This document shows positions 35,080 through 47,846 of a DNA stretch of 64,000 nucleotides, piece by piece. The translations under genes were made by a program, and so were the position numbers. The stretch lies in NCBI RefSeq assembly GCF_001625305.1, contig NW_017804165.1, positions 204,127-268,126 of the forward strand. Reading direction: 5' to 3'. Origin of the DNA: Branchiostoma belcheri. Lineage: Eukaryota; Chordata; Leptocardii; Amphioxiformes; Branchiostomatidae. A model generated the notes under the pieces. It ran no database searches and was not told where the DNA came from. It saw only the letters and a program-made list of their open reading frames with translations. Within the stretch, counting starts at the first letter, position 1; each line of letters opens with the position of its first letter.

Positions 35080-38000
35080 TTTGATACACGAAATTACTGT
35101 GTAATCTATAACTTCCCTCGTCAAGATGCGGTGTAAAGGGCTCCCATTCTACTACTGACACTCGACTCTGCTGCCTTCGTCGGTTCACTTCCTTTTCCCC
35201 AAACAGGGAGAGAGCGCGGCAGACAAGCCCTGAGACACATGGTCCTCAGTCAGGAGTTTGTGTAAACTCGGATCGAGTTCTGCAAATCGGTTTTGGGTTG
35301 CAGTTTTAGCTACTGTGCATTTCTCGACATATTGACTTCTGACGGGACGGAATTTTTATTCCCTACCGAATGCGTGGCAACCTGTCATTCGGTTTATTAG
35401 AGAAGACTTGAAAACTATTTTGCGTTGCGAATAACGATTATGTAAACAGTGACGTCAGCATCTTGCGAGTCCATGAATAGAAGACACATAGATAGGTAAT
35501 TGTACCTTTACCTTGGCGGCAACTGACGACAATGTTTTGTTCTGACCTGTTTCAAAATGAAGCCTTCTCCACCCCTAGAAAAGGCAAAAGGTGGATAAAA
35601 TGATAATGATCGTTTCGTACCAAAAACGAAAATTTCATTCAATCTTCACTACATACATTGTACTATCTATTTTTAGATAGGTGAGCCTTTTTACTATCCT
35701 CTCTGTTTAGGTAATCTAATGTTGATGCAATACGGTAGTTCATCATAGGTTTAAATCACGACTTCTCGGTTCCTTTCACGCGAGGTTATTTTTGAAGAGG
35801 TGTAACGGTTGAGTGGTTGCAGAAGTCGAAAATACCGGAACAGGACGAACAATGGCCGGTCCGACCCCGGCGCGACACGAAAACACACACACCAACACAC
35901 ACGGACCGTTATCTAAACAGGTGTCCCTGTCGCACTACCGCTATCGGGTTGCCGGCTGGCCGCTGTGTGAGGGTCGGTCTGCTGGGTATGAAAGGCCGCA
36001 CAGAGAAAGGCGCACGGGCTTCAAAAGAGCAAGCTCTTCTCTCCACTACGGGAAACAAAAACCACAGAACATATTTTAGGGCGTTCTCACGGCCACGTGT
36101 AGACGACGCCGACGTGAGGTCATAGAATGCCGCCAAGTTATTCTCTCGTAGTCGCAGGTTGTTATTTTGGAGCGCGGCAAGGTTGTTGCCACATTCTTCT
36201 TCGCGTTTAGCATCAATCAACTCGTCCAGCGCTTTCATTCTGTATCATTGATTATGAAAGAAGCATCTTGATGGGAAAAGTCGACATCCTGTTGGATTGG
36301 ACCACACAAAAGTCAAAATACCCCAAGCCGTGGTCGTCTTGTTGACGCTGGCCTGTTTTTCTCGGCTATGTAAACCTATCTCAGGTTCAACTCACCCCTA
36401 TCGTGTTCTCTCCTGGCTACTGTGTGTTCCTCGCCCCATTGCCGGGGAAGGGCGCCCTGTTGGTGTATGTAAACTAACAAGACCACTTCATGGGATAAAG
36501 CTGCGGCTCTTCACGCTGCCAGGCCCAGACAATACCTGAATCTGTGTTCTGTTGACGAAAAGGCAGCCTGTGTTGTGTTGCTGCCTGCTTCAAGACGGGT
36601 GAGCGCTTCCGCGCCGGTGTGAATAAAAGGGTAAAAACACCGCGTGCACTCTAACATCGACGTTTTTAGCTGATACAACTAAAAAGAACATGCTTGTCAG
36701 ATTCACGATAGTTCACAAAGATGTCCCATACCTTATAGCATAAGCATGTCATTTTGGGACGAAAGGCAGTAGATATGTAAGGAAGCTGATTCCTATCATG
36801 CGGGACAAGATTGGATGCACCCGGACTCTATTTTCAGGGTTTGGCAATACTTAATAGATTTTGGCGTCTTTTTTTCGACATGCCCTATTCTAGAATTTTA
36901 TAAAGAAGTTTATTGCAAATTCATGCCCGGAGGCTAATTACAAATTACAAACATAAAAGAACGTTGAAACAGAGTATAGAATAACTAAAAGCTACATGAT
37001 GAAAGGTAGTTGTCTAACTATGTCTGAAGGGTTTGACTTCTCTTCTGTAAGCCAGACGTATGTTCATGTACAATACGCTCCGACGATCCCAAACTCCACA
37101 TCTCCACCACCGCGCAATTATACATGCGTGACAAATCGCTCGGCAGGTGGGCTCCAGGTGAGCTCCGTCTCTCGTCAAGAGAGAACCTGCCTTTTCTGAT
37201 GACAAAACTCAGCCAGGCGTGTCCAACAACCACCTGTAGGGAAAGGTGCGTCCGGTCACGTCTAGCCACAACCTAAACTCAAGTGCACATCGGTGTGACG
37301 GGTAGATGGACATCTACTTCGCAGCCATAGACTTACTGACCAATCAGTGAGCTCTCTACACATTATCTCTATCTGTTCAAACGACGACTTTGATAAGAAT
37401 AGATGTGCAATAAGACAGGGGGCGTGGTTGACTGCATGTTTGCCAACCCCATTAAAGGGAAGAACCAAAGACCGTTACAAACGGTCAGGTGATATTTTGG
37501 GGGTCTATATTTGGGTCCGGGCCAAAAGGCATCCCGGCTAGATTAATGTGTTTCTCGTGTAGGGATCCGATTCTTTGTTTGGGGCTGAAAGTTTCCAAGT
37601 GACCCAGACACGGACAGGCCCTTTTTGTTGGGATCCCGGTCGGCAAGCCGCGGTCTGTAAGACATGGGAAAAACACGGAGACATGGCACCAGGGCGGGAA
37701 AGTGTGAGAACTGTACACAGTCAGATGTGGAAGTCGTGTCGACAGAAGTACGATGGGGGATGGATACTGGATAACACTGAAGACAATTCAAATCTGACAT
37801 TGGAGCGGTTGAACGATAGATAAAGGAAACAGGTGGAGAGAGATAAACGGAGAACACATATAAAAAAGAACAATCTTGTCATGGCTCGATCTTAGTGGGG
37901 TGGTATAAATATGTTAAAACACCGGTAAGTACTACAAAAGGCCCAGCAAAGAAAGGCGGGGGATCTGAGCCAGAATTCCACAGACAACATGTCCTGTCTT

Positions 38001-40220
38001 GTCATGGGAAACTGCAAACGTCTCTTTGAAACAAAAGGACAATTCAAAAGACTGCATGCTACTTGAAGGTGGTATACACATGTGCATGTTCTCTCTGTTG
38101 GCCTCAGGCCATGTTCCATTGCGGGAGGAAAGGAATTCACATTTTTGAACGTTACGTTTGAAACGCACAATTACGTATAGTCTCTGACTGTCTGAAGTTT
38201 ACTCAACTCTTACAACATCGGAAGTGACAAGTTCAGTGTACTTTAAGGTTCTAGAGACCTAACTGGAACTACGAAAACAGTAAAAAAAGCATCCCTATCA
38301 CTACAGTGTCGTGAGCTTCAGGGGATCTTCCCTGAAATGCCATTGAAAATGTCTTGACATCACAGGAAGTGCAAAATACACAACGCGCAATATTATTCAA
38401 AGAAAAAATACTTTGATCATCCCCAGCTCTGTTAGCATGGCTAATGAGATATTCTTTGACGGGAAGCCATCTATTTAGGCTGCCACATGTATTAAATAGA
38501 TCCTCGTACATAAGGATATAGTATGCATACATATCGCTCTGTTGCGGTGGTGGAGGACGTATCATTGAAAAACTTTGCGGTTGCCGCATGTGCTGTATCA
38601 AGATTTCTCACCAGCAGAGCACGACTGGTATTCATGCCGAGAAAGCTATCTAAGCTTTGCTGATGAAACAAACGTATTAAAACAAACTTCGGAGATACTT
38701 TGTTGCGACATTTTCGGCATTCTTGGTTTAGCGGCAAAGATAAACGTCTCTGTACGCTCGGGCGGTGCAGAATGGGCTGCACGGGCCCCGGCCTTGCACG
38801 GACAGTTGCTGCCAGCCCGTGTAAACCTGACACACAGCTGTAGTGGCCAACACGCCCGGAACAATGTAACAAAATGTAACGCGCTTGTTTAGGAGTTGCA
38901 TGTAACAACTTCGCGCAAATCCTGCACGCTCGGTGTGGTGGAACTTCGGCAGGACCCCGTGACGCGACCGGTGGGTTTTTAGCGTGTTTTTGGTCGAGGT
39001 TCTCTTGCGGTGGTGTGGTAGGGTTACTTACACGGTGCTCTGCCCAGCTCCGTACTGTAACAAGTCCTAATCTGTGGGGATTTATCTAAGGTTACAGTAG
39101 AGAAGACAGGTTTATCGTTTGAAGATCGTTTGTACAAATGACGGTCAGACACTAACACAGCCAAGACACGAGGCTTCAAGCTGTTAAGATGTCTAGTTAA
39201 AATCATTATTATCGATATCAGCAGCAAATTAACGAATGCTACGAATCATGTACTGCGCCTGACATGCAAAACCGCAGTCCGTCTGGAATATGATGAGACC
39301 CTCCATTTAATGTTTTAATCATTTTCCAGGTTTTGTGGAAAGCATTAATTGCATGCAACACCGGCTATTGCTTTACATACACGAAAGACCATAAAAACAT
39401 AAACAAACTTCACTGCACTCATGTACAATGCAAATAACACGTGATGTCTAGGCTGAACATCTTTATGAGTTGGAAAGCGTTATAAATAATTCATACTACA
39501 TCGTTTCTTACGCTATCTTCCCTCACCAATCCACACGAGCCTATGGCACTACCGTGTATGTCACACAGTAATGTTCACCACCGCGGCTTTTCCATAGCCG
39601 TGGGTGTCGTTGACTTCGAGTCTCTATTCCAGGCTCTGCCGGCGTACTTTGGATATTTTCAGCACAGAATCGTTTTTTTTTTGCCTAGACATCGTCCTCG
39701 TCGTTAGAAACCCAATAACAAGAAAACGCAAGTAACGTTCCTCAAATATCAACCGCCTGCCCAGGTCTAGTCGCTACTGGAGCAAGTGTTCAAGATGATA
39801 ATATAATGATAATGACAACCCACGGGTGTCCTGTTTAAGCTTGGATGTTGATTGAATATACTAGTAGTGTGTTCTGTTCAAATTCTCTTGATGTTTAATC
39901 AACCCTTTGTAAAAAATCGGAGCACAATTCAGGGGTGCGTTAGCCAATCCGTGCTTTTGTACAATTCTGTCGAATTGAATAAAATTGAAAAAATAATTGA
40001 AAAATCCTCTCCTGTGCTATCTACAGATCTCCATCTATGAGAGAGAGAGACAAGAGAGAGAGAGAAATAGCCTTGTCCAATGAGTCACCATGATTCAGAC
40101 TTTGAGCAAATGACCCATCAAACGTATACTCTCTAAAACAGACAGAATGGCTCATCACCTCCACTCTACATCGCAAGGGTCACTTTCTTCAAGTATACCT
40201 TGTCTGCAAAAGTCTTATCT
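35080..40220. other. Non-coding stretch without supported gene
   Basis: Inspected on both strands. Open frames of 100-138 codons at 35.8-36.2 and 38.5-38.9 kb overlap on several frames, lack recognisable motifs and look like GC-driven chance frames. A mild CpG enrichment lies near 35.8-36.5 kb. Confidence 0.4.
40030..40070 (+). repeat. (GA)n microsatellite
   Basis: Interrupted GAGAGA runs. Confidence 0.85.
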
Positions 40221-40225
40221 TGGCA

Positions 40226-40755
40226 GGTATATCGTCACCAGTCTAGTAGCCAGCTACAAGACAGACAGACCGCTACAGCAATGACATCAGTAAAGAATGT
40301 TTTGATTTTCTACAACTCATGATGACAACACACTAACTTCATAGGTTCATATACGCTATTTAGCGATAAGAAAATACAATGTCTCAATCTCATACACTTC
40401 AAGTTACAGACAGTATGATCATCACTAGTAGCCGGGTTCAAGAAAGACACGCCGCTACAGCAATAACATCAGTCAAGAATGTTTTGATTTTCTACAACTC
40501 CGATGAGAACACACAAACTTCAGAGGTTCATATACGCTATTTAGCGATAACAAAAATACAATGACTCAATCTCAGACACTTAACGTCATAGATAGTTAGG
40601 CAGCTACAAGTCAGACAGGCTGCTACACCAATGACATCAGAAAGAATGTTTTGATAGATGACAATATACACTAACTTCAGAGGTTCGTATACGCTATTTA
40701 GCGATAAGAAAAATACAATGACTCAATCTCAAACACTTAACGTTATAGAAAGTAA
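40226..40755 (+). repeat. Three-copy tandem repeat of ~170-182 bp
   Basis: Landmarks CGCTACAGCAATGACATCAG (variants near 40271, 40453 and 40621) and ATACGCTATTTAGCGATAA recur at 182- and 168-bp spacing. Each unit contains the short palindrome CGCTATTTAGCG. Confidence 0.8.
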
Positions 40756-41385
40756 AGTCGAATAATGGATGAACTGGTCGCTTCACTCCATTTGCCGTTG
40801 GAGAATTCCTGCGGGCTGACGACAGACCCGACAGAGGATGTGGTGCGGGACCATTTCACGCGCGGCCGGCGGAAAACCACGGCGTGATGAGGCGACCCGT
40901 GGGCAGGGATGGGGCCCTGGGATGTCCTCATCACTCAAGCTTTCAGCTACATCCTAGGGACAGCCCAATATTAAAGGCCTGAATCCTCAACGTAACGCTT
41001 CCGGTAGTTTATGGGGACAGTACACTGAGGTTGACGGCCACTCCGTCGGAGTAAGGCAAGTCCACCGGTGTAGTTAGTCCTTAAATTGACGCTCCTTAAT
41101 TCCTGGCCTTCCTCTTGCCCTCCAAGGCTGCTGTTCTCTCAGTACACTAAGTCTGTGCTAGCCTACCAAACAACCGGTACCAACCAAACAACAAAACCGA
41201 TGAACTAACTAACTATCCATCCATTATGAACCGTGCAGTTATCCAGTCGGATAACCAGGAGGAGAGCTATAGCCATCCCTTAAGTTTAGGGTCACTTCCA
41301 GTTCCATACTCCCTCACACCAACCGGCGTGAGCTATTAAACGAGGACGGTAAGCAGGCTATAAGGATGTCAGGTTCAGGACATTC

Positions 41386-41663
41386 GTAGCCTCTACCAGG
41401 CTTCGGGAGGCGGCTGCAAAAAGTAGAAATTGGCCAAATAGAGATTACATGCCAAGGGAGTTGGTCCGCTTGAAGAGAATATTTTGCCGCACCCCTGACA
41501 TACATGCTATCTCTCTATTTGGCCAATTTCTACTCTTTCCAGCCGCCTCCCGAAGCCTGGCAAAATGTACTCTCTAGCGGACCAACTCCCCTGGCATGTT
41601 ATCTCTCTAATTTGGCCAATTTCTACTCTTTCCAGCCGCCTCCCGAAGCCTGGTAGAGGCTAC
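41386..41663. repeat. Foldback element with a third partial arm
   Basis: The left arm starting GTAGCCTCTACCAGGCTTCG is the reverse complement of 41576-41663, and a partial third copy of the right arm sits at about 41500-41570 in the loop. Shared core: GGCCAATTTCTACT and CAGCCGCCTCCCGAAGCCTG. Confidence 0.8.
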
Positions 41664-41669
41664 GACATC

Positions 41670-44600
41670 CGCGCTGTTTACACAGAACCACTGATGTGTC
41701 CCTCCTGCCGCTCCACCTGTCTCCACCCCGCCCCCCTCCCACCTCAGCGGGAGAGGGCGGACGGGATTAGCCCAGCCGCCCGTGTCTTCTCTCCGCACAG
41801 GCGTGTCTTCTCAGGTAATGTCGGCTGGACAGAGGTGCTGAATGATGGGCTATTTTCACCACGGCGGGGAGGCGGGCAGATGACTAACTACCTGTTGTTC
41901 ACAAAGGTATGACGGTAGGCTGTCCACTCACCTAACTAGCACATCTCTGTAGGACAGACTCACAGAGTATAAAAGGAAATGGATTGGACTGAGTTTATTT
42001 CTTTACCTTCCTTAGCAGGAAAAACCAAAACAAAACAATAGATTACAAAACATCATCAACACGATATGAATATACATTCAGATGTACACAAAAATATAAC
42101 AATTCAAATCTTAGTTTTCCAATCTGAAAGTTTATGCATTTGGGTACCGTATCTGTCTTTCTTTACATAATAATTAACATAATCAAATATCAATAACTAG
42201 TCGCGACAACGTTCAACTAACGCGTGGTTATAAAATAAACCAATTTAACCAGCTCATCTACTGCTCGATGTGAAACGTACTTTCAATCTCAAAGCAGATG
42301 TTTGGAGGTTAGATCGCAACATTTTTCTGAAATCTTCTGTGACACCGCCCCACACATGTACATCATCACGCCTTTGTATAGTTTATGAATAGACCTGTCG
42401 GCTAGTATCAGTGAATCTCCGACGATGTCTCAGGGAGGCTGATTGAACAACACTTCATCAGAAGCCTTGACGACAGCAGACTGCACGTGGCAAACGGCGA
42501 TGTCCTTGAAGGCTAAGAGAGTTTGGGCAACCTTAAGAAGAAAAGTCGGCTCTTTCCGTCAGCGCCCGCATGTGCCGCGGCGTCTGTTGTAGGAGGGTCC
42601 ATCCCGGAAACCTCACGAAGTCACGTTCCGGCCTGATCGGCGTCACGCGCCGCGCCACACGCCCGGACCTCTCCCCGTCACTACCGTCACTAACCAGCCT
42701 CCGATCAAAGTCGCACGCAATCTCCCTGCATCTTAAGTAAATCGAAATCACTTCGGCGTCCTCCCTGCCCACTCCTGTTCTCACGGACTCCTGCATTCCT
42801 GGGGGCAGTGTGGGCCTGGGCGTTGGCATGGCAACGGCCCGCGAATCTTTGTTTTGTTCCCTGCAGTGGCCATGTGTGCACGTGCGGCCTTTGTGCGTGT
42901 GTCAGTTGTAACTGTAGTAGTCACTTATCAAGAAAGATCTGTATAAAAACAGTGAGAGATTGATCGAGGAAGAAAGAAACGAATAAATAAAGGAGTGAAT
43001 GAGAAAAGAGAAGGAAAAGGAAAGGAAGATGATGGTTGGAGGAAGAGAAATGGATGACAAAGATGAAGGAAATGAGCAAAAGAATTCGGCGGTAGGGAGC
43101 TTGAGGTGACTATGCGAAGGGTACTGGAAAACGATAGAAAACTGTATGAGATCTAGAAATAGTCTGGCAGACGGTTGCTGGCATCACTGGCGCGGAATCT
43201 ACGCGCCTTCCTCCCCCTGTGGCGCGCACCTCTCTGACCCTGTCTCCTCATTCCTGTCTTTCAATGTCAATTTCTTCCGTCCTCTTTGACCGAAGTATTT
43301 GCTTGTTTAATTGCCTGGCAGTCTGCTCGGCCGGCGCCGTGTTTTTTCTCCCCATCCCACCTGTAACAGTGTCGCCGCACGGCGACCTGTGCGTGCCGTC
43401 TTTGAGTCAACTCTGCGCCTGTCCTGTTCCCACGGAAGCGCACATTTGTGACATTCCTGTCGACAGGCGCACAAGTTGTTTTTGGCGACCTTCCATGCTT
43501 CCAGCGAATGTCAAACTTTCTGAAGGAAACCACCTCATCTGTGGAGACCGTCCTACGTAGATATAAACTTGGCATACAAGCAATTGGATTCAGTACAACA
43601 TCAGTGCTGCCATTCTGACAGAAATTTGTTGTACCATGAACCTCATCAAGTTCCTAAGGCTTAGCACTTTTCTTGCTGAAATGCGTTTCATAGTAACACA
43701 CAGTCGGTTCCCCTTTGGATTAACAAGAACCCAAAAGCACAAATATGTATTTCTCTGAGTGCTAGTACACGACGTGAGGCTAGATAATATTACCCCATCG
43801 CCGTCACCTTTTCATCCTTGACATCTACGTACGTGTTGCGTCTTGAGGAAATGCCTGAAAATGTTGGGAAATGTTCCAAACAGGAAGGGACATAGATTTT
43901 TGTTGCTATTTCCCGCCGCTCTAATGTACCCAAAACATTCTAGACAAACAGTTCCCCAGGTGGTGACTGATGCTGCAACTTTCCCACAACACACGAGGGA
44001 CGGGGGCCTCAACGTGATGACGTCAGCTGGTAAACACCTTGAACATACAGTGATCGCTGACTTGGCTGCTACAAAAACAAAGTCGAGTGGTGTATACGTA
44101 GTTCTCAGAAGTTGTGTAGAAGATAGCATGAATAGTTGAAGATGGACAATTTGTTTGGCAAGAAAAACGAGGAAGAGGCGTCTAGACAAGTCTTCCCGTA
44201 CAGCTAGCAAAACAGAAATCTTCAGACACAGGACAAGATACTATAGCTAACCCAGTAAACGTGGAGGGTAGGACCAGATAATAGACATGACGACTACGAA
44301 AAACCAAGTGTACTAGATACCCACTAAATTATAAGTCATAAATTAGAGCCGATCCCTTTGCATACTGCTAACGCAAATACTAGTGTACAAATGATCGGGC
44401 CAGCGAATGCAAGGAGGGCCGTCACAAATCGGATGGTACCCAGGCTAAGTAATTGCGGCTTTTAATTATTTTTCTGATCATCGTCCACAAACAAACAAAG
44501 AAAGACAAGGAAAATCATCCATAGGGAAAAAAAATCAACAGAATGGCGCACTTGTTGATCTATATAAAGCCCCGTCAATGTTATCTCTCTCCGGTAAAAC

Positions 44601-45900
44601 ACTTGTAGGAAGGACAGAGGATTTGTTGCGCGGCGGTAAGAAAATATTTGCCCGGTGGCTTACGTAACGTGTTGAAAGAAGCATTTCATGAAATTTCTGA
44701 TGTTTGCACGGTACTTTTCGTCGGCTCGTTTCAAGGAGTTAATTAACGGACTTCAAAGCACAGCATATCATAAAAAAGAGATTAAACAATAATACCTGGC
44801 ATTTTTTCATGAAGTCTGCGCCGTTGTACGAAGAAAAGAAATGCTATAACACATTTTTCATCTCTGATTATGTAGGCATATCATCCAAAAATTGAATCCA
44901 TCATCTAGACTCTATAACTTGGTGGTATTATAAATTTGTACGAACTGGTCAAATTGCAGATACCGTGCTGTTCAATTCCATATTGCCAAATACAAAATAT
45001 ATTCACTATAGAATTCGAGACGTGTGAGCGAGCTTTTGCCTTCTGGAAAAAACCCTAAGGCTTGGCGCGTACGTGCGCTTAAAACCTTCGCTGAAAAAAA
45101 AGGCTTCTCTATCAAAAAGATTACGTCAGTACGTGCGTGAGAAAATAGACCTCTCGCTTTGAGTAAACACCCAAATCTTGTTCTATTGTTTTCCTTCGGA
45201 TAACCGAAGTTTGTTCAAAGCCGCATAGCGTTTCCGACAAGGATCACTGCGTGCACGTCTGGCCCTTTCAAAACGCAGAATGTTGTTCTTTTGATAGCGC
45301 AGTTTGCCGAGGGAACTGCCTCCCGTATTGTGCGGACCACAGTGCAGGCGGTCCGCCTTTACTTCGCCACGGAAAGATGGTTCCATCTCTTCCGTACCGT
45401 GAGTTCGCAAGTGAAGTGTTTCTCTTTCCATGAACCTTGGCGGGCTAGTATCTTAGCGCTAGCGTCTAAATGATAAACACCAACATTGAATGATGGAAAA
45501 GGTAAAATCAGGAGATATTTCATCTTTTCGGCTTTTCTTGCGACCTAACACAATGTGTTTTACAACTTCAGGTTTTACGATGATGGCACTTAAAATCGTA
45601 ATGGTAAACAGTTTTTCTCTTCTTTTCTAAAAATTACTGTACAATGTATTATCTAATACTACACCACAGTAACTCTTTTGGCATATAAGGTAGTTCTTTT
45701 TTTACTGTACTTCTTACGACTTGAGTGTTGAGAGACAAGACGTCAAAAGATGATAAGAAGAATCACATGACCTGTCATCGGCACAGTTTTGATTGCCAGT
45801 CTACCTTACCGCCGCCAGCGGCGCCGCGGGACATCAAAGGCGGCCCACCTGTGCTGGGGACGGGGCGGCGGCTACGGACAGCGCCCGACACAGAACTGGA
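41670..45900. other. Non-coding stretch, partly CpG-rich
   Basis: No gene supported. CpG-rich patches at about 42.5-42.85 and 43.2-43.5 kb contain open frames on both strands, none with a known motif. Possibly regulatory. Confidence 0.35.
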
Positions 45901-45913
45901 TGTGGAAAAGTAC

Positions 45914-46107
45914 TCTCCAAGCAAAGGTTTGGGTTTGGGCTTATTTTGGGCGTGTTTTTAGGCTTTTTAACTGGGTTTATTTTTTGCATTGGAAGTTTTA
46001 TTTGCGTAAAAAATGCGTAAAAAAATTCAAGTGCAAAAAAGAAACCCCGACTAAAAAGCCTAAAAACACGCCCAAAATAAGCCAAAACCCAGACCTCTGC
46101 TTGGAGA
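45914..46107. repeat. 194-bp foldback element with ~97-bp arms
   Basis: Left arm TCTCCAAGCAAAGGTTTGGG and onward pairs with the right arm ending CTCTGCTTGGAGA, including an exact block GCTTATTTTGGGCGTGTTTT plus TAGGCTTTTTA. I estimate about 90% arm identity. It could form a long hairpin in RNA. Confidence 0.85.
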
Positions 46108-46109
46108 GA

Positions 46110-47088
46110 AGTGGAAGACTATTTCTACAAAGAAGTGAGGACAGTCGCGTTACAGGGATGTCTGATAATAAAATAAATGTACCGTTATTGAACCGCTTGA
46201 CATACTGGAAGGAACCGGTGAAAAAAGAACTATACATTATAGTTTTAGGTGCCAAAAATATACAAATCTTACAACGGCAATAGTTTGTATAATGACAAGA
46301 GTAGTTATCTGAAATTAAGCTCTGAATCACAAATTTATCTGTTTATATGTCATAATGTGTTGTGTGTTGCAACTTTTCATTGACTGTATTAATCGATTAG
46401 CTAATGGATTATTCTCGTCAGTGAAGTTAATGCTTTTGCTATGTCAAAAGCGCCCCTAACTGTATTAGGATGAAGTGCAAGTCTCATCACAGGACGCTTT
46501 TCCTGACCATTGAAAGTTGGAAAAACTTTTGGACCATTCACAACAACAAATATGACGAAAACGACTGTTCATACAAACGATTATCAAATAGAATATAACA
46601 ATAAATATGTCTTGGAGGCATTGTCACACGGTGGTGGTTGTAAATACTCTTTTACTTCACAGAACAAAAACAGACACTAGCACAAACAACACTCAAGTAT
46701 AAAACTAAATCTAATCTCACACATGTTCTGTAGCCTATAAATTTCTGTCTTTCAAACTTTTAAACAGACTTCAAGCTAGACAGCATTTATCTGTACATCC
46801 ACACAAATTGCATTTATATCAACAGATCCCTACAGGTCTGTAGGCTAACAATAATCTCATGAGTACAGGTATTTGGAATGTTTTAGTTGATAAATATATA
46901 TTCATGCAACATTTAAAAAATCTGACAATCCAGTCATATAATATCAATTTCTTTCAATACAACATAATTACAAAATACATACTGCATTATATCATCTGTA
47001 GTTCATCAATCACAAATTTACTTTGAGGTGTTCATTCACAGCACTTATTTCAGTTTTCCTGTCAAAAGCTTACATGTGGCACAAGTAC
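46110..47088. other. AT-rich DNA downstream of RGS22
   Basis: No coding signal or recognisable repeat seen. It is the spacer between the RGS22 poly(A) signal and the foldback element. Confidence 0.4.
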
Positions 47089-47094
47089 TTTATT
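47089..47094 (-). promoter_or_regulatory. Poly(A) signal AATAAA for RGS22
   Basis: AATAAA on the minus strand (TTTATT on plus) lies about 390 bases after the RGS22 stop codon and is the first perfect hexamer downstream. The stretch 47089-47484 is therefore the likely 3' UTR. Confidence 0.55.
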
Positions 47095-47484
47095 TTGGAC
47101 GGACGAGATTGTCACAACACAAAAGTGGTCTTTCAATGTTGAACCACTAGTGTTGCAAAAATAGACTTCATTTTCTCATTTGCAAAAGAGCTAATTACTT
47201 CAATAAGCAAGCATTCATGCAAGCATCTATTTACAACTTTCTCCTAAAAGCACCTCAGGTACATTGAAAGATTATGACTTTGGCACTACTGCATTAATTT
47301 CAGACTTGCTGGTCAAACATACAATCAACGAGGAGGAGAAATTTACAACTTATTCTCTAAACCTGTGGCTTTGTGTACTACATGTGAAAAGATATTGCAT
47401 ATCTTGTTAATTTTGTTCACATACATGTAGCATAAAATAATCTCTCACAAAAAAAATCTGTAGAATCTCAGGCATAACAAAATT

Positions 47485-47846
47485 TCATCTGACTTTCTGC
47501 AGTGCAGGTAGTTTGTTTTTCCCACTCTTTGCTTCCCTCCCATCCCCATGTGGGCCGGTCCCGTTCACCACCTTCTTCCCCCTGGGTCTGTTGGTTCCGT
47601 CGGCCTCTCCCACTGTCTGCGGAGGGGGTGGCAGGTCCCTCGGAGGGGCAGGCACCAGCTCCTTCCCCGTCCTGGCCTGTACCACCTTGCCCCCGTCCTT
47701 GATGCTGACGATGGACGGTTTCCGCGGCCTCGCCTTCTTCGGGACGTCCAGTAGCGTGGATTTCCCCGTCTCTAACGTCTCCTTGGTAACCTCGGAACTC
47801 ACACTCTCCGCTCGCGAGGTCTTCATACTGGTGTTGGAGGTCAGAC
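47485..47846 (-). CDS. RGS22: RGS22 last coding exon
   Basis: It encodes the C-terminal 120 residues, beginning LTSNTSMKTSRAESVSSEVT, with a proline-rich patch (PAPPRDLPPPPQ), a basic tail ending KNKLPALQKVR, and a TGA at 47485-47487. The tail is compositionally biased and less conserved-looking than the RGS blocks. The opposite strand also has a 148-codon open frame here, which I regard as a shadow. Confidence 0.85.

Noticed and set aside
36165-36238. Minus open frame beginning MKALDELIDAKREEECGNNL
   Set aside because: The peptide looks coding-like and a donor-like site follows, but no second exon or promoter evidence was found. It was left out as unsupported.
38492-38908. 138-codon minus open frame
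   Set aside because: Three frames are open across the same GC-rich stretch and none has a motif or family resemblance.
42533-42829. 98-codon CpG-rich minus open frame starting MPTPRPTLPPGMQ
   Set aside because: High GC explains the lack of stops. No recognisable domain or splice structure.
43812-44210. Open frames of 98 and 132 codons on opposite strands
   Set aside because: Mutual shadows with no known motif. Neither can be preferred.
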